A stretch of 64,000 nucleotides of DNA from an uncultured Alphaproteobacteria bacterium (GCA_902530595.1 CACAAX010000002.1:1-64000); one strand, 5' to 3'; numbered from the stretch's first letter, positions 26,360 through 40,590 are shown. The notes: a model not told the origin generated them from the sequence alone. Translations and numbers: made by a program.

Positions 26360-26866
26360 TTGGATAGAGCTAGAAAAGAGCAGGTGGTAAGCGAATTAAA
26401 GAATGTCTTTGAGCATTCCGGAATAATCGTTGCTGCTAAGTACGCTGGCATCACTGTTGCCGAAATGTCAGACCTCAGAAATAAGATGCGGGAAAGTAGC
26501 GCTAACGTAAGGGTAGCAAAAAACAGATTAGCACGCATCGCTATAGAAAAGTCTCCACCTGAGGGCATGAAGCACTTGCTGGTTGACCAAATAGTTTTAT
26601 TGTATTCAGAAGACCCAGTGACGGCGGCTAAAATATCTGTTGAATTTGCAAAAACCAACGAAAATCTTAAAATTGTTGGCGGAGCTATGGGCGACAAGAT
26701 ACTAGACTCCAATGGTGTAACTGAAGTCTCAAAGCTTCCTTCAAGAGATGAAGTGTTGTCCAGTATCAGCGCTCTTCTTGTAGCACCAGGGGGTGGTTTA
26801 GCGGCAAACGTAACTGGCCCAGCTTCAGCAATCGCAGGCGTTTTAGAAAACATTGGGGGAGACTAG
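26360..26866 (+). CDS. rplJ: 50S ribosomal protein L10
   Basis: It is the base of the L7/L12 stalk. It begins MDRARKEQVVSELKNVFEHSGIIV, the usual alphaproteobacterial start, here from TTG 26360 with GGAG upstream. The 168-residue length is normal, with the conserved AKYAGITVAEMSDLR and a C-terminal helix that binds L12 dimers. It is paired with rplL 48 bases downstream. Expression is likely controlled through the preceding leader. Confidence 0.97.
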   Translation: MDRARKEQVVSELKNVFEHSGIIVAAKYAGITVAEMSDLRNKMRESSANVRVAKNRLARIAIEKSPPEGMKHLLVDQIVLLYSEDPVTAAKISVEFAKTNENLKIVGGAMGDKILDSNGVTEVSKLPSRDEVLSSISALLVAPGGGLAANVTGPASAIAGVLENIGGD

Positions 26867-26914
26867 GTATAGTTTCTCCTTTAACTTAAAATATATAGAA
26901 ATGGGTGAAAAATA

Positions 26915-27310
26915 ATGGCTGATTTAAAAAAACTTGCAGAAGATATTTCCAAACTGTCTCTCGTGGATGCGGTTGAGTTGAAAAACATACTCAAGGATGA
27001 ATACGGAATTGAGCCCGCTGCTGGCGGCGCAGTAATGGTAGCAGGAACAGCTGCCGGTGGACCTGGTGGGGCTGATGGAGCTACTGGTGGCGATGAGAAA
27101 AGTGAATTCAATGTTATCTTAAAATCAGCTGGTGATAAAAAGATTAACGTTATTAAGGAAGTCAGAACTATAACAGGATTAGGTCTAAAGGAGGCAAAAG
27201 ACCTTGTCGAAGCCGGTGGAAAAGCCGTTAAAGAAGGTGTGCCGAAAGACGAGGCTGAAGAAATTAAGAAGAAACTCGAGGAGGCAGGAGCTGAAGTCGA
27301 ACTATCTTGA
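26915..27310 (+). CDS. rplL: 50S ribosomal protein L7/L12
   Basis: This multicopy stalk protein recruits translational GTPases. It has the N-terminal dimerisation helix ([20 protein letters not shown]), an Ala/Gly-rich hinge at about residues 33-60 that is slightly longer than usual, and the C-terminal domain [21 protein letters not shown] with the [18 protein letters not shown] factor-binding surface. Total is 131 residues, a few more than common homologues because of the hinge. Confidence 0.98.
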   Translation: MADLKKLAEDISKLSLVDAVELKNILKDEYGIEPAAGGAVMVAGTAAGGPGGADGATGGDEKSEFNVILKSAGDKKINVIKEVRTITGLGLKEAKDLVEAGGKAVKEGVPKDEAEEIKKKLEEAGAEVELS

Positions 27311-27464
27311 GGTTGATGCCAAAGATGCAAACTTCAGTAACCTACTACAAATACATAATCTCTTTTCGGGAGTGCTTTGGGAGAGCACATGAATTGGAAG
27401 AGCTTTTGAAATTTAGTGATCTAATTTCCCATTCAGATCAAAAAAACAAAGATCAGAGGTTTCC

Positions 27465-30400
27465 ATGAGCAAAGATGTTTTTACAAAAAGCCGGATAAGA
27501 AAGTACTTTGGCAAGATCAGGGAGGTTGCAGAGATGCCCAACCTCATTGAAGTTCAAAAGTCATCATATGACTTGTTTCTGAGCTCTGGAGAAGGCTCCG
27601 AGCCGGTAAAAGGAGAGGGCTTGAGAGGTGCGTTCGAGTCAATATTCCCAATAACCGACTTCAATGAGACCGCGGTCTTGGAGTTTGTCTCATACGAATT
27701 AGAAAAACCCAAATATGATCTTGAAGAGTGTCATCAAAGAGACCTCACTTATGGTGCTCCCCTCAAGGTAAAGTTGCGTTTGATTGTTTTTGAAATTGAT
27801 GAGGTAAGTCAGGCAAAATCTGTCAAAGGGATTAAAGAGCAGGATGTGTATATGGGCGATATTCCTCTTATGACTCCCAACGGGACATTTCTAGTTAATG
27901 GCACCGAAAGGGTTGTTGTTTCTCAGATGCACAGATCACCTGGAGTATTCTTTGACAATGATAAAGGTAAAACGCATTCTTCTGGTAAAATACTTTTTAC
28001 TAGTCGAATTATCCCTTATCGAGGCTCTTGGCTTGATTTTGAGTTTGATGCCAAGGACTTAGTATATGTGAGAATAGATCGCAGAAGAAAAATTCCGGTC
28101 TCAACCCTTCTCTTTGCATTGGGTTTAAGTCAAGAAGAGATATGCAGGACTTATTATCAGCAAGTCACGTATCGCTTAGTTGAGGGCAACAAATGGTCGA
28201 CACCTTTCTACCCATCACGATTCAGGGGAGTTAAACCGATATTTGACTTGGTTGATTCTAAAACAGGAGAGGTGATAGCAGAAGCAGGCAAAAAGATCAC
28301 TCCTAGATTTGTTAAAGAAATAGAGGATTCCAACTCTGTGAAGGAGATTTTAGTGCCGTTTGAAACGATAATAGGCCGGTTTGCATCTAATGATATTATT
28401 AATGAAAAAACTGGTGAGATATGGTTGGAGGCCGGTGAAGAGATAACTTGTGATTTTGATCAGAAAAGTGGAACGATAACAGGTGGTAATTTAAAAACGC
28501 TCTTCGATAATGGAGTGACTGAAATACAAACACTGGACATTGATCATGTGAATGTTGGTCCATATCTCAGAAACACATTGGTTTCAGACAAGAATTTTAA
28601 TCGTGAAATGGCGCTTGAAGATATATACAAAGTGATGAGACCTGGAGAACCACCAACGTTAGAGGCCGCTGCAGATTTATTTGAGTCCCTCTTTTTTGAC
28701 GAAGAAAGATATGACCTATCAGCTGTGGGAAGAGTTAAATTAAATATGCGTCTCGATCTCGATGCACCAGACACAACTCGCATACTGAGGAAGGAAGACA
28801 TTGTTGCAGTAATAAGGGCTCTAGTGGAATTAAAGGACGGCAAGGGTGAAATTGACGATATAGATCACTTAGGGAATAGAAGAGTCAGATCTGTGGGAGA
28901 GCTCATGGAAAATCAGTACAGGGTTGGTTTGCTAAGAATGGAAAGAGCCATTCGAGAGCGAATGTCTTCGGTAGAGATTGACACTGTGATGCCTCAAGAT
29001 CTTATTAACGCTAAACCAGCAGCTGCAGCTGTAAAAGAATTTTTTGGATCGAGCCAATTATCACAATTCATGGATCAAACCAATCCATTATCTGAGGTAA
29101 CTCACAAGAGACGCCTTTCTGCGCTTGGTCCTGGAGGGTTAACTCGGGACAGGGCAGGATTTGAGGTAAGGGATGTTCATCCAACTCATTATGGAAGAGT
29201 TTGCCCAATCGAAACCCCTGAGGGTCCAAATATAGGCTTGATCAATTCATTAGCTTCGTTCGCAAAAGTAAATAAATACGGTTTTATTGAAACGCCCTAC
29301 AGGCGGGTTAAGAATGGAAAGGTTACTGATGATGTAGTTTACATGTCGGCTACAGAGGAGATGAAGTATACAATTGCGCAGGCTAACGCAAAACTCAACA
29401 AAGATGATGCGTTTGAAAATGAATTAGTCTCAACTCGTAGGTTCGGGGATTATATGTTATATCCGTCTGCATCAGTTGATTATATTGATGTTTCACCTAA
29501 GCAGTTGGTATCGGTGGCAGCCTCATTAATTCCTTTTTTAGAAAATGACGATGCTAATAGAGCATTGATGGGGTCAAATATGCAAAGGCAAGCTGTCCCA
29601 TTGTTAACTGCCGAGGCACCTTTTGTTGGAACTGGTATGGAGTCAATTGTTGCAAAAGACTCTGGCGCTGCAATTGTAGCGAAACGATCTGGAGTGATTG
29701 ATCAGGTCGATGCAATGAGGATCGTTGTAAGAGTAACAGATGAAGTTGATCTCGGCGATCATGGAGTTGATATTTACCGGTTAAGAAAGTTTCAAAGGTC
29801 CAATCAAAATACTTGTATCAATCAGCGACCATTAGTGAAAAAAGGTGATCATGTCTTGAAAGGGGAGGTAATAGCGGATGGCCCCTCTACCGACATGGGT
29901 GAACTGGCATTGGGAAAGAATGTGTTGGTAGCCTTTATGCCATGGAACGGCTATAACTATGAAGATTCAATTTTAATTTCCGAAAGGCTTGTAAAAGATG
30001 ACGTGTTTACGTCGGTTCATATTGAAGAATTTGAGGTCGCTGCTAGAGATACGAAGCTAGGTCCAGAAGAGATTACTAGAGATATACCAAATGTTGGCGA
30101 AGACTCTTTAAGAAATTTGGATGAAGCTGGTATTGTCTATATTGGAGCAGAGGTTGGACCAGGTGACATATTAGTCGGGAAGATTACTCCAAAGGGGGAA
30201 AGCCCAATGACACCTGAGGAGAAACTTCTCAGAGCTATATTCGGTGAGAAAGCATCAGATGTAAGAGATACTTCTCTTAGGATGGGTCCAGGCGATCACG
30301 GGACTATTGTAGAGGTTAGAGTTTTCAATAGGCATGGGATAGAAAAAGACGAGCGTGCTTTGCAGAATGAGAGACATGAAATAGAGCGATTAAGTAAAGA

Positions 30401-31601
30401 TAGAGACGATGGCTTAGAGATCTTGGAAAGGAACATATATTCGAGATTAAATGATCTTTTAGTTGGTAGGAAAATAAATGATGGGCCTAAGGGTACTGTT
30501 AAGGGGTCAAAGATAACTCAAGATAAACTAGACAGTTTGTCTAAGGGACTATGGTGGAAATTTTCTTTGGAGGCAGAAAGTGACGCCAAAAAGATGGAAG
30601 CGTTACAAGAGCAATTTGAGAAACAAAAACAAATTGCAAACGACTCTTATCAAGACAAAGTTGAAAAGGTAAGAAGAGGAGATGATTTGCCACCCGGCGT
30701 AATGAAAATGGTAAAGGTGTTCGTAGCTGTTAAGCGAAAGCTTCAACCTGGTGATAAGATGGCGGGAAGGCACGGCAATAAGGGTGTTATATCTAAAGTT
30801 GTGCCTGAGGAGGATATGCCCTTTTTAGAAGATGGGACAACGGTAGATCTTGTGTTAAATCCACTTGGAGTGCCAAGCAGAATGAACGTTGGTCAAATTC
30901 TTGAAACTCATATGGGATGGGCTGCAAAATCATTAGGGGAATCCATCAACAATGCAATCTCTGAGTTCAAAAAAAGCAATGATCAGAAAATTTTAGAAAA
31001 TGCATTGTCAAATGCTTATGGAAGTGATGACTTTAAGAAACAAATTAAAGGGTTGTCTGCCGATAATTTGCTTGCTGTTGCAAGCAATGTTAAGAAAGGA
31101 GTTCCTATTGCGACTCCTGTATTTGATGGGGCAAAAGAAAGCGACGTTACTGAGGCTCTTAGCAGGGCCGGTTTAGACGAAAGTGCTCAGTCAATTCTTT
31201 TCGATGGGAGGACGGGAGAGCAATTCGCGAGACCAGTTACGGTTGGAGTTAAATATATTCTAAAGTTACACCATTTGGTGGATGAGAAAATACATGCAAG
31301 ATCCACCGGTCCATACAGTTTAGTTACACAGCAACCATTGGGAGGTAAGGCACAATTTGGAGGTCAAAGGTTCGGTGAAATGGAAGTTTGGGCTTTAGAA
31401 GCGTATGGGGCTGCATACTCTCTTCAAGAAATGTTAACTGTTAAATCTGATGATGTGGCCGGGAGAACAAAGGTCTATGAAAGTATAGTTAAAGGAGAGG
31501 ATAATTTTGAGGCTGGAATCCCAGAATCATTCAACGTGCTGGTGAAAGAAATTAGATCTCTGGGCCTTAACATAGAGCTGTTAGATGATGAAATTAATTA
31601 G
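27465..31601 (+). CDS. rpoB: RNA polymerase beta subunit
   Basis: This catalytic beta subunit has 1378 residues. The rifampicin pocket reads [19 protein letters not shown], then [14 protein letters not shown], a wild-type sensitive sequence. The [13 protein letters not shown] active-site stretch and the C-terminal [21 protein letters not shown] are intact. It follows rplL after 154 bases; a small GTGCT..AGCAC hairpin at 27372-27388 lies in that gap. ATG 27465 is preceded by an AGAGG site. It is co-directional with rpoC. Confidence 0.99.
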   Translation: MSKDVFTKSRIRKYFGKIREVAEMPNLIEVQKSSYDLFLSSGEGSEPVKGEGLRGAFESIFPITDFNETAVLEFVSYELEKPKYDLEECHQRDLTYGAPLKVKLRLIVFEIDEVSQAKSVKGIKEQDVYMGDIPLMTPNGTFLVNGTERVVVSQMHRSPGVFFDNDKGKTHSSGKILFTSRIIPYRGSWLDFEFDAKDLVYVRIDRRRKIPVSTLLFALGLSQEEICRTYYQQVTYRLVEGNKWSTPFYPSRFRGVKPIFDLVDSKTGEVIAEAGKKITPRFVKEIEDSNSVKEILVPFETIIGRFASNDIINEKTGEIWLEAGEEITCDFDQKSGTITGGNLKTLFDNGVTEIQTLDIDHVNVGPYLRNTLVSDKNFNREMALEDIYKVMRPGEPPTLEAAADLFESLFFDEERYDLSAVGRVKLNMRLDLDAPDTTRILRKEDIVAVIRALVELKDGKGEIDDIDHLGNRRVRSVGELMENQYRVGLLRMERAIRERMSSVEIDTVMPQDLINAKPAAAAVKEFFGSSQLSQFMDQTNPLSEVTHKRRLSALGPGGLTRDRAGFEVRDVHPTHYGRVCPIETPEGPNIGLINSLASFAKVNKYGFIETPYRRVKNGKVTDDVVYMSATEEMKYTIAQANAKLNKDDAFENELVSTRRFGDYMLYPSASVDYIDVSPKQLVSVAASLIPFLENDDANRALMGSNMQRQAVPLLTAEAPFVGTGMESIVAKDSGAAIVAKRSGVIDQVDAMRIVVRVTDEVDLGDHGVDIYRLRKFQRSNQNTCINQRPLVKKGDHVLKGEVIADGPSTDMGELALGKNVLVAFMPWNGYNYEDSILISERLVKDDVFTSVHIEEFEVAARDTKLGPEEITRDIPNVGEDSLRNLDEAGIVYIGAEVGPGDILVGKITPKGESPMTPEEKLLRAIFGEKASDVRDTSLRMGPGDHGTIVEVRVFNRHGIEKDERALQNERHEIERLSKDRDDGLEILERNIYSRLNDLLVGRKINDGPKGTVKGSKITQDKLDSLSKGLWWKFSLEAESDAKKMEALQEQFEKQKQIANDSYQDKVEKVRRGDDLPPGVMKMVKVFVAVKRKLQPGDKMAGRHGNKGVISKVVPEEDMPFLEDGTTVDLVLNPLGVPSRMNVGQILETHMGWAAKSLGESINNAISEFKKSNDQKILENALSNAYGSDDFKKQIKGLSADNLLAVASNVKKGVPIATPVFDGAKESDVTEALSRAGLDESAQSILFDGRTGEQFARPVTVGVKYILKLHHLVDEKIHARSTGPYSLVTQQPLGGKAQFGGQRFGEMEVWALEAYGAAYSLQEMLTVKSDDVAGRTKVYESIVKGEDNFEAGIPESFNVLVKEIRSLGLNIELLDDEIN

Positions 31602-31644
31602 TTGCTTGCTAGATGCAAACTTGAATATTTTATAGGATGTAAAA

Positions 31645-34600
31645 ATGAATAAAGAAATAACAAACCCGTTTGGCAAACCACAAGCACTTAAGACCTTCGA
31701 TGAGATAAGAATTTCTATTGCCTCACCTGAAAGAATTTTGAGTTGGTCCTTTGGTGAAATAAAAAAACCCGAAACTATAAATTATCGTACTTTCAAGCCT
31801 GAAAGAGATGGCTTGTTTTGCTCAAGAATATTTGGGCCAGTTAAAGACTATGAGTGTCTCTGTGGTAAGTACAAAAGAATGAAGTATAGAGGAGTTACGT
31901 GCGAAAAGTGTGGGGTTGAAGTAACTTTGCAAAAAGTAAGACGAGAAAGAATGGGTCACATTGAACTTGCTTCTCCCGTCGCACATATTTGGTTCTTAAA
32001 ATCTCTTCCGTCTAGAATTGGGCTAATGCTGGATATGACCCTGCGGGATTTAGAAAGGATACTGTACTTTGAGCAATATGTGGTTGTAGAGCCTGGTTTG
32101 ACAGACTTGAAAGCAGGGCAATTACTTTCAGAGGAAGAATATTTAGATGCTCAAGATCAATATGGCTTGGATGCTTTCCAAGCAGGTATTGGGGCGGAAG
32201 CAATCAGGGAAATGCTTATGGCGATTGACGTTGACGCAGAGGCTGAGAAACTTAGAGAGGAGCTTAAAGAGGCAACAGGCGAACTTAAGCCAAAGAAGAT
32301 AATAAAGAGACTGAAGCTAGTTGAAAATTTTAGAGAAAGCTCCAACAAGCCTGAATGGATGATTATGACAGTAATCCCAGTCATCCCCCCTGAGTTAAGG
32401 CCTTTGGTTCCGCTAGACGGTGGAAGGTTTGCGACTTCAGATCTAAATGACCTTTACAGAAGGGTTATTAATAGAAATAACAGGTTGAAAAGGTTAATGG
32501 AATTGAAAGCACCTGATATCATTATTAGAAATGAGAAAAGGATGCTTCAAGAGTCAGTTGACGCTCTCTTTGACAATGGGCGGCGTGGGCGAGTGATTAC
32601 TGGAGGGAACAAAAGGCCCTTAAAATCCCTTTCCGATATGCTTAAAGGAAAGCAAGGTCGTTTTAGGCAGAATCTTTTAGGGAAGCGGGTCGACTTTTCA
32701 GGTCGTTCGGTAATTGTTACTGGGCCCGGGTTAAAACTGCATCAGTGTGGACTACCAAAAAAAATGGCTCTTGAGCTGTTTAAACCATTCATTTACTCAA
32801 AGCTTGAAGCTCGTGGCCTGTCCTCTACAGTAAAACAAGCAAAAAAAATGGTGGAGCGAGAAAGACCAGAAGTTTGGGATATATTGGAGGAGGTAATTCG
32901 AGAGCATCCAGTGCTTTTAAATCGCGCACCAACTCTACATAGACTTGGAATACAGGCTTTTGAACCTGTATTAATTGAAGGAAAAGCGATCAACCTACAT
33001 CCCTTGGTATGTTCAGCTTTTAATGCCGACTTTGATGGAGACCAGATGGCTGTTCACGTGCCTTTAAGTTTAGAGGCACAGCTTGAAGCTCGTGTTTTAA
33101 TGATGTCAACGAATAATGTACTGTCTCCTGCCAACGGTAAGCCAATTATAGTACCCTCTCAAGATATGGTTCTAGGACTATATTATATATCTCTAATGAG
33201 AGAGGGGCAAATAGGTGAAGGAATGATCTTTTCGTCTGTGGACGAGGTTGAACATGCTCTCGAAGCGGGTGTCGTCAATATGCATTCAAAGATCACAGCA
33301 AAGGTTGCTCAAATAGACAGTGACGGCGAAACATTTTTCAAAAGGTTTGAGACTACTCCCGGTAGGCTTAGACTTGGGGCATTACTACCAAAGAACCATA
33401 AAGCACCATTTGAGATCGTAAACCGACTTCTAAGAAAGAAAGAGGTTGGCGAAGTTATCGATACCGTTTACAGGCATTGCGGGCAAAAAGAGTCAGTTAT
33501 ATTTTGTGATCAAATCATGCAACTCGGGTTCCACGAGGCATTCAAGGCCGGAATATCTTTTGGTAAAGATGATATGGTTATTCCAGAGACAAAATGGGAT
33601 TTTGTAAACGAGACGAGAGATCAAGTTAAAGATTTTGAAAGACAATATATGGACGGTCTGATTACACAAGGTGAGAAATACAATAAAGTAGTGGATGCAT
33701 GGTCAAAATGTTCAGATTTGGTCGCCGACGCAATGATGGCGGATATTTCATCCACCAAGAAAAATGATGATGGATCTGAATTAGAGCCTAATTCGGTTTA
33801 TATGATGGCGCACTCAGGTGCTCGAGGCTCACCTGCTCAAATGAAGCAATTAGGTGGAATGCGTGGTCTTATGGCAAAGCCCTCTGGGGCTATTATAGAG
33901 ACACCAATAATAGCAAACTTCAAGGAGGGTTTATCTGTTTTAGAGTATTTTAACTCGACACATGGAGCGCGAAAGGGCCTCGCTGATACAGCTTTAAAAA
34001 CAGCTAATTCAGGATATTTGACACGACGTTTAGTTGATGTTGCTCAAGACTGTATAGTTAGAATTAACGATTGCGGAACTGAAACATCGATTAGGTGCGA
34101 GGCAGCAATCAGTGATGGCGAAGTAGTTGCTACTTTGTCCGAGCGGATTTTAGGTAGGGTGGCAGCCGAGGATATAAAAAATCTATCAGATGACAGTGTG
34201 ATATGTAGCAAAGGCTCAATGATAGACGAGCGCATTGCTGATTTGATCGAAAAAGCGGAGATCGCAACAGTACAAATACGGTCACCTTTAACATGTGAAG
34301 CTGAAGACGGGATATGCGCCACCTGCTACGGAAGAGATTTGGCTAGAGGAACACCAGTTAATCCTGGAGAAGCCGTTGGAATTATTGCCGCACAATCAAT
34401 CGGTGAGCCAGGAACGCAGCTTACCATGAGAACTTTCCATATAGGAGGTATTGCGCAGGGTGGATCACAGTCATTTATGCAATCCAATCATAGTGGGGTA
34501 GTAGAGTTCAAAAGTGCCAATATTCTTACTAACGGACAAGGTGAAGAAATTGTGACTAGTCGAAGTATGGAGCTTGTAATAAACAATGAAAAGGGTGTTG

Positions 34601-35841
34601 TTCTTAGTTCTCATAGGCTTTCATATGGGACTAAACTTTATGTCAAAGAGAAGCAAAAAATATCTGCAGGTGAGAAGCTATTTGAATGGGATCCATATAC
34701 GCTTCCTATTATTGCTGAAAGAGGTGGAGTCGTAAAGTTCGCTGATTTGATTCCAGGGGTCTCCGTAAGGGAAGATGTAGACGACGCTACAGGAATATCA
34801 CAAAAGATAGTCTCAGATTGGAGGGCCTCTTCTAAAGGTAGTTCGTTGCAGCCAGAAATTATAATTGTGGATAAAGAGACTGGTGAGCCGGTCAAGCTTG
34901 AAAATGGTAATCCTGCTGTTCACCCTATGTCAGTTGATGCTATAATGTCAGTTGAGGATGGATCTGAAATTCAACCAGGGGATGTATTAGCAAGAATCCC
35001 TAGAGAAGGTGCAAAGACTAAAGATATTACTGGTGGTTTGCCTAGAGTTGCAGAGCTGTTTGAAGCTCGAAGACCAAAAGATCATGCCATAATCGCTGAG
35101 AAGGACGGATACGTGCGCTTTGGAAAGGATTACAAAAACAAAAGAATTATTGCTGTTGTGCCTGATGGAAATGATGACGAAGCAGTTGAATATACGGTTC
35201 CAAAGGGAAAACACATACCTGTTCAAGAGGGAGATTTCGTAAGGAAGGGCGAATACATAATGGATGGCAACCCTGCTCCACACGATATTCTAACAATAAT
35301 GGGAGTAGAAGCTCTGGCCGAATATATGATCAATGAAGTTCAGGATGTATACAGGCTACAAGGTGTGAAGATAAACGATAAGCACATAGAAGTGATTGTT
35401 AGGCAAATGCTTCAAAAATGGGAGATAACAGATAGTGGGGGAACTATATTGCTCAAAGGTGAACAGGTTGATAAGTCAGAGTTTTTAGAGGCGAATGAAA
35501 AAGCTATAGAACAAGGCTTGCAGCCAGCAAAGGGTGGGCCGGTCCTATTGGGGATAACTAAAGCAAGTTTGCAGACAAGAAGTTTCATTTCTGCTGCATC
35601 TTTCCAAGAAACAACTAGAGTGTTAACAGAAGCGTCAACCCAAGGTAAAAAAGACAAACTTATAGGCCTAAAAGAGAACGTTATAGTGGGGAGGTTAATA
35701 CCAGCAGGCACTGGAGGTTCAGCAAGAGATATCAGAAAGGTTGCTGCTATGCGTGATTTACAAATCCTAAATGAGCGTTCTCAGGCAGAAAATCTTGAAG
35801 AAGAGGTTGTAGATACAGGCGATGATGTAGAAAAGACTTAA
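31645..35841 (+). CDS. rpoC: RNA polymerase beta' subunit
   Basis: This is the 1398-residue partner of RpoB. The N-terminal zinc ribbon has cysteines in [20 protein letters not shown]. The absolutely conserved catalytic [12 protein letters not shown] is at about residues 460-471, followed by the bridge helix and trigger loop regions. A second zinc site lies in [15 protein letters not shown], and the conserved [20 protein letters not shown] is intact. It starts 43 bases after rpoB. The alphaproteobacterial C-terminus ends acidic ([14 protein letters not shown]). Confidence 0.99.
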   Translation: MNKEITNPFGKPQALKTFDEIRISIASPERILSWSFGEIKKPETINYRTFKPERDGLFCSRIFGPVKDYECLCGKYKRMKYRGVTCEKCGVEVTLQKVRRERMGHIELASPVAHIWFLKSLPSRIGLMLDMTLRDLERILYFEQYVVVEPGLTDLKAGQLLSEEEYLDAQDQYGLDAFQAGIGAEAIREMLMAIDVDAEAEKLREELKEATGELKPKKIIKRLKLVENFRESSNKPEWMIMTVIPVIPPELRPLVPLDGGRFATSDLNDLYRRVINRNNRLKRLMELKAPDIIIRNEKRMLQESVDALFDNGRRGRVITGGNKRPLKSLSDMLKGKQGRFRQNLLGKRVDFSGRSVIVTGPGLKLHQCGLPKKMALELFKPFIYSKLEARGLSSTVKQAKKMVERERPEVWDILEEVIREHPVLLNRAPTLHRLGIQAFEPVLIEGKAINLHPLVCSAFNADFDGDQMAVHVPLSLEAQLEARVLMMSTNNVLSPANGKPIIVPSQDMVLGLYYISLMREGQIGEGMIFSSVDEVEHALEAGVVNMHSKITAKVAQIDSDGETFFKRFETTPGRLRLGALLPKNHKAPFEIVNRLLRKKEVGEVIDTVYRHCGQKESVIFCDQIMQLGFHEAFKAGISFGKDDMVIPETKWDFVNETRDQVKDFERQYMDGLITQGEKYNKVVDAWSKCSDLVADAMMADISSTKKNDDGSELEPNSVYMMAHSGARGSPAQMKQLGGMRGLMAKPSGAIIETPIIANFKEGLSVLEYFNSTHGARKGLADTALKTANSGYLTRRLVDVAQDCIVRINDCGTETSIRCEAAISDGEVVATLSERILGRVAAEDIKNLSDDSVICSKGSMIDERIADLIEKAEIATVQIRSPLTCEAEDGICATCYGRDLARGTPVNPGEAVGIIAAQSIGEPGTQLTMRTFHIGGIAQGGSQSFMQSNHSGVVEFKSANILTNGQGEEIVTSRSMELVINNEKGVVLSSHRLSYGTKLYVKEKQKISAGEKLFEWDPYTLPIIAERGGVVKFADLIPGVSVREDVDDATGISQKIVSDWRASSKGSSLQPEIIIVDKETGEPVKLENGNPAVHPMSVDAIMSVEDGSEIQPGDVLARIPREGAKTKDITGGLPRVAELFEARRPKDHAIIAEKDGYVRFGKDYKNKRIIAVVPDGNDDEAVEYTVPKGKHIPVQEGDFVRKGEYIMDGNPAPHDILTIMGVEALAEYMINEVQDVYRLQGVKINDKHIEVIVRQMLQKWEITDSGGTILLKGEQVDKSEFLEANEKAIEQGLQPAKGGPVLLGITKASLQTRSFISAASFQETTRVLTEASTQGKKDKLIGLKENVIVGRLIPAGTGGSARDIRKVAAMRDLQILNERSQAENLEEEVVDTGDDVEKT

Positions 35842-35889
35842 ATTGGAAGATATAAAAGTCACACAATTCAAGTTTAGTCGTATTTGGTG

Positions 35890-35918
35890 TTGACAGTCAC
35901 GAATTAAGTTTATAAATT
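35890..35918 (+). promoter_or_regulatory. Promoter candidate for the str operon (rpsL)
   Basis: A perfect TTGACA at 35890-35895 is followed after 17 bases by TAAATT (35913-35918); TATAAA at 35911-35916 with a 15-base spacer is an alternative. It lies in the 204-base gap between rpoC and rpsL, about 130 bases before the rpsL start. It is one of the clearest promoter-like pairs in the window. Confidence 0.5.
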
Positions 35919-36045
35919 CGCGCAAATTCGTTGAATCTGTAATTAAACATTCAAAAATTTGAAAGGCATGATTACTTATTAGTTAATCCTCTGCAATGTG
36001 GAAAAGGGTCTTAGTTGATCCATTTTAAGGAAGGTTAAGGGCAAT

Positions 36046-36417
36046 ATGCCGACTATACAACAGTTGATAAGAAAGCCAAGAAAGCCTAGAACATACAGGC
36101 AAAAGTCGATGCATCTCCAAGCTTGTCCGCAAAAGAGAGGTGTGTGTACCAGAGTTTATACCACAACTCCAAAAAAACCCAACTCCGCCATGCGTAAGGT
36201 TGCGAAAGTTAGGTTGACTAATGGTTACGAGGTTATTTCTTATATTCCAGGAGAAGCACATAATCTTCAAGAGCACTCAGTTGTACTAATTAGAGGTGGA
36301 AGAGTGAAAGACCTGCCTGGAGTTCGTTATCATGTGCTCAGGGGAGTGTTAGATACGCAGGGTGTTAAAGACAGAAAGCAACGCAGATCAAAATACGGCG
36401 CAAAGAAACCAAAGTAA
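36046..36417 (+). CDS. rpsL: 30S ribosomal protein S12
   Basis: This decoding-centre protein has 123 residues. It includes [19 protein letters not shown] and the conserved [11 protein letters not shown] loop. Lysines 43 and 88 (counting Met), the positions changed in streptomycin-resistant mutants, are both wild-type. It heads the str operon with rpsG, fusA and tuf, behind its own promoter candidate and an AAGGAAGG purine stretch. Confidence 0.98.
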   Translation: MPTIQQLIRKPRKPRTYRQKSMHLQACPQKRGVCTRVYTTTPKKPNSAMRKVAKVRLTNGYEVISYIPGEAHNLQEHSVVLIRGGRVKDLPGVRYHVLRGVLDTQGVKDRKQRRSKYGAKKPK

Positions 36418-36426
36418 GTGAAATAA

Positions 36427-36900
<474 letters not shown>

Positions 36901-36916
36901 CGGAAGAGTAATAAAT

Positions 36917-39034
36917 ATGTCTAGAGAATATACTTTAAATCTTTACAGAAACTTCGGAATAATGGCTCATATCGATGCCGGAAAGACCACGTGTACAGAG
37001 AGGATACTTTACTACACAGGAAAGTCTCATAAAATCGGAGAAGTGCACGACGGAGCCGCAACAATGGACTGGATGGAGCAGGAACAGGAAAGAGGGATAA
37101 CGATTACCTCAGCTGCTACTACAACATTTTGGGAGAGAACAGAAGATGGTGAAAAGCCACTATCACCGAAACACCGTTTCAACATAATTGATACACCAGG
37201 ACACGTAGATTTTACGATAGAAGTTGAAAGATCACTCGCTGTTTTAGATGGAGCAGTTTGTGTATTGGATGCCAACGCAGGCGTGGAGCCCCAGACCGAG
37301 ACCGTATGGAGACAGGCCGACAGATACAAAGTTCCACGAATTGTGTTTGTAAACAAGATGGACAAAATAGGAGCCGACTATTTTCAGTGTGTGAAAATGA
37401 TAAAAGATCGAACAGGAGCAACTCCATGTCCAATACAATTGCCTATTGGTTCAGAAACGAACCTCGAAGGAATAATTGATTTAGTCACTATGAAGGAATG
37501 GACTTGGGCTGGAGAAGATCTAGGAGCAAGTTGGACGTGTCAAGACATTAGACCTGATCTGATCGAAACTGCTGAAAAGTATAGGGCAGAGATGATTGAG
37601 ATTGCCGTAGAGATGGATGACGTGGTGATGGAAAAATATCTTGAAGGAGAAGAGCCAGATGAACTAACCCTAAGAGATCTTTTGCGAAAGGGTACTCTCA
37701 GTATGGCTTTTGTGCCCGTACTTTGCGGGTCGGCCTTTAAGAACAAGGGAGTGCAGCCTCTACTTAATGCAGTAATTGACTATTTACCAGGCCCGTTAGA
37801 TGTACCCGCATACATGGGGTTTAAACCGGGCGATGAAAATGAAGTGAGAGATATAGAGAGATCAGCAGACGATAGTCAACCTTTTTCTGGGTTAGCATTT
37901 AAGATAATGAATGATCCTTTTGTTGGGTCACTAACCTTCACACGCATATATTCAGGCGTTATAAAAAAAGGAGATAGCTTTTTAAACTCTACAAAAGGTA
38001 AAAAAGAGCGTGTTGGGCGTATGATGATGATGCACTCCAACAATAGAGAAGAGATTGATGAAGCCTATGCTGGAGACATAATTGCATTGGCGGGCCTAAA
38101 AGACACAACAACAGGAGACACTATATGCGACACAGTTAAACCGGTTGTTTTGGAAACGATGACATTTCCGGATCCTGTAATCGAGATTGCAGTTGAACCA
38201 AAAACTAAGAATGACCAAGAGAAAATGTCAGCTGGATTGCAGAGATTGGCCGCAGAAGATCCATCTTTTAGAGTTGAAACCGATCTAGAGTCTGGGCAGA
38301 CAATAATGAAAGGCATGGGTGAACTACATTTAGATATTTTAGTTGATAGACTAAAGAGAGAGTTCAAAGTTGAGGCAAATATAGGCGCGCCACAGGTTGC
38401 TTATAGAGAGACAGTTAGCAATGAGGCTGAAATTGATTACACTCATAAAAAGCAGTCTGGCGGAGCTGGTCAGTTCGCCAGGGTGAAGTTAATCATTTCT
38501 CCAACTGATCCCGGTGAAGGTTATTCATTTGAAAGTAAAATAGTGGGAGGAGCAGTGCCTAAGGAGTATATACCTGGGGTGGAAAAAGGGATACAGTCTG
38601 TAATGGATAGTGGGCCATTGGCAGGGTTCCCCGTAATCGACTTCAAGGTGGCATTGGTTGATGGCGCTCAACATGATGTAGACTCAAGTGTATTGGCATT
38701 CGAAATCGCTTCGAGAGCGGCCATGAGAGATGGATTGAAAAAGGCAGGAGCAAAGCTGCTAGAACCTATAATGAAAGTTGAAGTAGTCACGCCTGATGAG
38801 TATACCGGTAATATTATTGGTGATCTAACATCTCGTCGTGGCATGGTTACTGGACAGGAAACGAGAGGAAACGCCATAGTAGTAAATTCACTCGTACCAC
38901 TCGCTAATATGTTTGGTTACATTAATAATCTAAGGTCTATGTCGTCAGGACGAGCTCAGTTTACAATGATTTTTGAGAAGTATGAGGCTGTACCATCAAA
39001 TATTTCTGAAGAAATACAAGCCAAGTTTGCTTAA
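36917..39034 (+). CDS. fusA: Elongation factor G
   Basis: This ribosomal translocation GTPase has 705 residues. The G domain has AHIDAGKTT at about residues 17-25, the switch I stretch [20 protein letters not shown] and [10 protein letters not shown]. Domains II-V follow, ending with the [13 protein letters not shown] region. It sits in the str operon between rpsG and tuf. Only one fusA copy is visible here. Confidence 0.99.
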   Translation: MSREYTLNLYRNFGIMAHIDAGKTTCTERILYYTGKSHKIGEVHDGAATMDWMEQEQERGITITSAATTTFWERTEDGEKPLSPKHRFNIIDTPGHVDFTIEVERSLAVLDGAVCVLDANAGVEPQTETVWRQADRYKVPRIVFVNKMDKIGADYFQCVKMIKDRTGATPCPIQLPIGSETNLEGIIDLVTMKEWTWAGEDLGASWTCQDIRPDLIETAEKYRAEMIEIAVEMDDVVMEKYLEGEEPDELTLRDLLRKGTLSMAFVPVLCGSAFKNKGVQPLLNAVIDYLPGPLDVPAYMGFKPGDENEVRDIERSADDSQPFSGLAFKIMNDPFVGSLTFTRIYSGVIKKGDSFLNSTKGKKERVGRMMMMHSNNREEIDEAYAGDIIALAGLKDTTTGDTICDTVKPVVLETMTFPDPVIEIAVEPKTKNDQEKMSAGLQRLAAEDPSFRVETDLESGQTIMKGMGELHLDILVDRLKREFKVEANIGAPQVAYRETVSNEAEIDYTHKKQSGGAGQFARVKLIISPTDPGEGYSFESKIVGGAVPKEYIPGVEKGIQSVMDSGPLAGFPVIDFKVALVDGAQHDVDSSVLAFEIASRAAMRDGLKKAGAKLLEPIMKVEVVTPDEYTGNIIGDLTSRRGMVTGQETRGNAIVVNSLVPLANMFGYINNLRSMSSGRAQFTMIFEKYEAVPSNISEEIQAKFA

Positions 39035-39069
39035 GTTAAAAAAGGAATTCTAAAGAAGAGGAGAAAAAA

Positions 39070-40245
39070 ATGGCAAAAGAAAAATTCGAACGAAATAAAC
39101 CCCACGTAAACGTCGGAACTATAGGGCACGTTGACCACGGAAAAACTACCTTAACAGCAGCAATAACTAAGCAGTTTGGTGACTTTAGAGCGTACGATCA
39201 AATCGATAATGCGCCTGAGGAAAAAGCTAGGGGAATAACTATCTCAACTGCTCATGTAGAATACGAGACAGATGCGAGGCATTATGCGCACGTAGATTGC
39301 CCCGGCCACGCCGATTATGTGAAGAATATGATTACTGGAGCCGCGCAAATGGACGGAGCTATTTTAGTTGTGAATGCAGCTGATGGTCCAATGCCCCAAA
39401 CAAGAGAGCACATTTTGCTAGCAAGACAAGTCGGTGTTCCAGCACTGGTTGTTTTTTTGAACAAAGTTGATCAGGTTGATGATCCAGAGTTATTAGAACT
39501 AGTTGAAATGGAAGTGAGAGAACTGCTTTCATCTTATGAGTTCCCAGGAGATGACATTCCTATAATTTCTGGTTCGGCTTTAGCTGCGCTGGAAGATAGA
39601 GACGAAGAGATTGGTTCTAAGAAGATCGCTGAGCTTATGAAAGCGGTAGATGAGTCTATACCCACGCCTGATAGGCCTATTGATCAGCCATTTCTCATGC
39701 CTATTGAAGATGTATTTTCGATTTCAGGTCGGGGGACCGTTGTTACAGGACGTGTGGAGCGTGGTGTGATTAACAATGGAGATGAAATTGAGATAGTAGG
39801 TATTAGGGAAACCACCAAAACAGTTTGTACAGGTGTTGAGATGTTTAGAAAGTTGCTTGACAGAGGTGAAGCAGGTGACAACATTGGCGCTTTACTGAGA
39901 GGTACCGAACGCGATGGTGTCGAACGTGGACAATGTCTTGTTAAACCTGGGTCTGTTACGCCTCACACTAAATTTGAAGCCGAGGCTTACATTCTTACTA
40001 AAGATGAAGGGGGTAGACATACACCGTTCTTTGGTAATTACAGACCGCAGTTTTACTTTCGAACCACAGATGTTACAGGAACTGTTCAGCTTCCTTCCGG
40101 AACAGAGATGGTCATGCCTGGAGATAACCTTAAGTTTGAAGTTGAATTAATCGCTCCAATTGCTATGGAAGAGAAATTGAGATTCGCAATTAGAGAAGGT
40201 GGTAGGACAGTCGGTGCGGGTGTTGTATCTAAGATTATCGAGTAA
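39070..40245 (+). CDS. tuf: Elongation factor Tu
   Basis: It delivers aminoacyl-tRNA to the ribosome. The 391 residues include GHVDHGKTT (about 19-27), [30 protein letters not shown] and the C-terminal barrel ending [25 protein letters not shown] site precedes ATG 39070. Related genomes often carry a second tuf before tRNA-Trp; it is absent there, so this may be the only copy, although the rest of the genome is not visible. Confidence 0.99.
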   Translation: MAKEKFERNKPHVNVGTIGHVDHGKTTLTAAITKQFGDFRAYDQIDNAPEEKARGITISTAHVEYETDARHYAHVDCPGHADYVKNMITGAAQMDGAILVVNAADGPMPQTREHILLARQVGVPALVVFLNKVDQVDDPELLELVEMEVRELLSSYEFPGDDIPIISGSALAALEDRDEEIGSKKIAELMKAVDESIPTPDRPIDQPFLMPIEDVFSISGRGTVVTGRVERGVINNGDEIEIVGIRETTKTVCTGVEMFRKLLDRGEAGDNIGALLRGTERDGVERGQCLVKPGSVTPHTKFEAEAYILTKDEGGRHTPFFGNYRPQFYFRTTDVTGTVQLPSGTEMVMPGDNLKFEVELIAPIAMEEKLRFAIREGGRTVGAGVVSKIIE

Positions 40246-40258
40246 AGAGAAGGTATAG

Positions 40259-40567
40259 ATGCAAAACCAAAGTATACGAATAAGGTTAAAGGCATTCGAC
40301 TATAGAGTGTTGGATACCAGCACACAGGAGATTGTGTCTACAGCAAAGCGTACCGGAGCGCAAGTTCGCGGTCCGATACCCTTACCCAACAAAGTAGAGA
40401 GGTATACAGTTCTTAGAAGCCCACATGTAGACAAAAAAAGTAGAGAGCAATTTGAAATGCGAACGCATAAACGACTTTTAGATATTGTGGATCCCACCCC
40501 GCAAACTGTTGATGCTCTTATGAAGCTTGACTTGGCGGCAGGTGTGGACGTAGAAATTAAACTTTGA
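40259..40567 (+). CDS. rpsJ: 30S ribosomal protein S10 (NusE)
   Basis: It has 102 residues, beginning [18 protein letters not shown], with the mobile loop [30 protein letters not shown]10 also acts in antitermination with NusB and NusG. Only 13 bases separate it from tuf, so the S10 cluster is likely read through from the str operon. Confidence 0.98.
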   Translation: MQNQSIRIRLKAFDYRVLDTSTQEIVSTAKRTGAQVRGPIPLPNKVERYTVLRSPHVDKKSREQFEMRTHKRLLDIVDPTPQTVDALMKLDLAAGVDVEIKL

Positions 40568-40590
40568 AGTAAAGAAGGAGCAACAAACGT

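Noticed and set aside
26314..26853. 179-codon open frame antisense to rplJ
   Set aside because: Mirror of the rplJ coding sequence; no family features.
27311..27464. Small hairpin GTGCT..AGCAC between rplL and rpoB as a terminator
   Set aside because: The stem is five bases with no following T run; not enough to call an attenuator.
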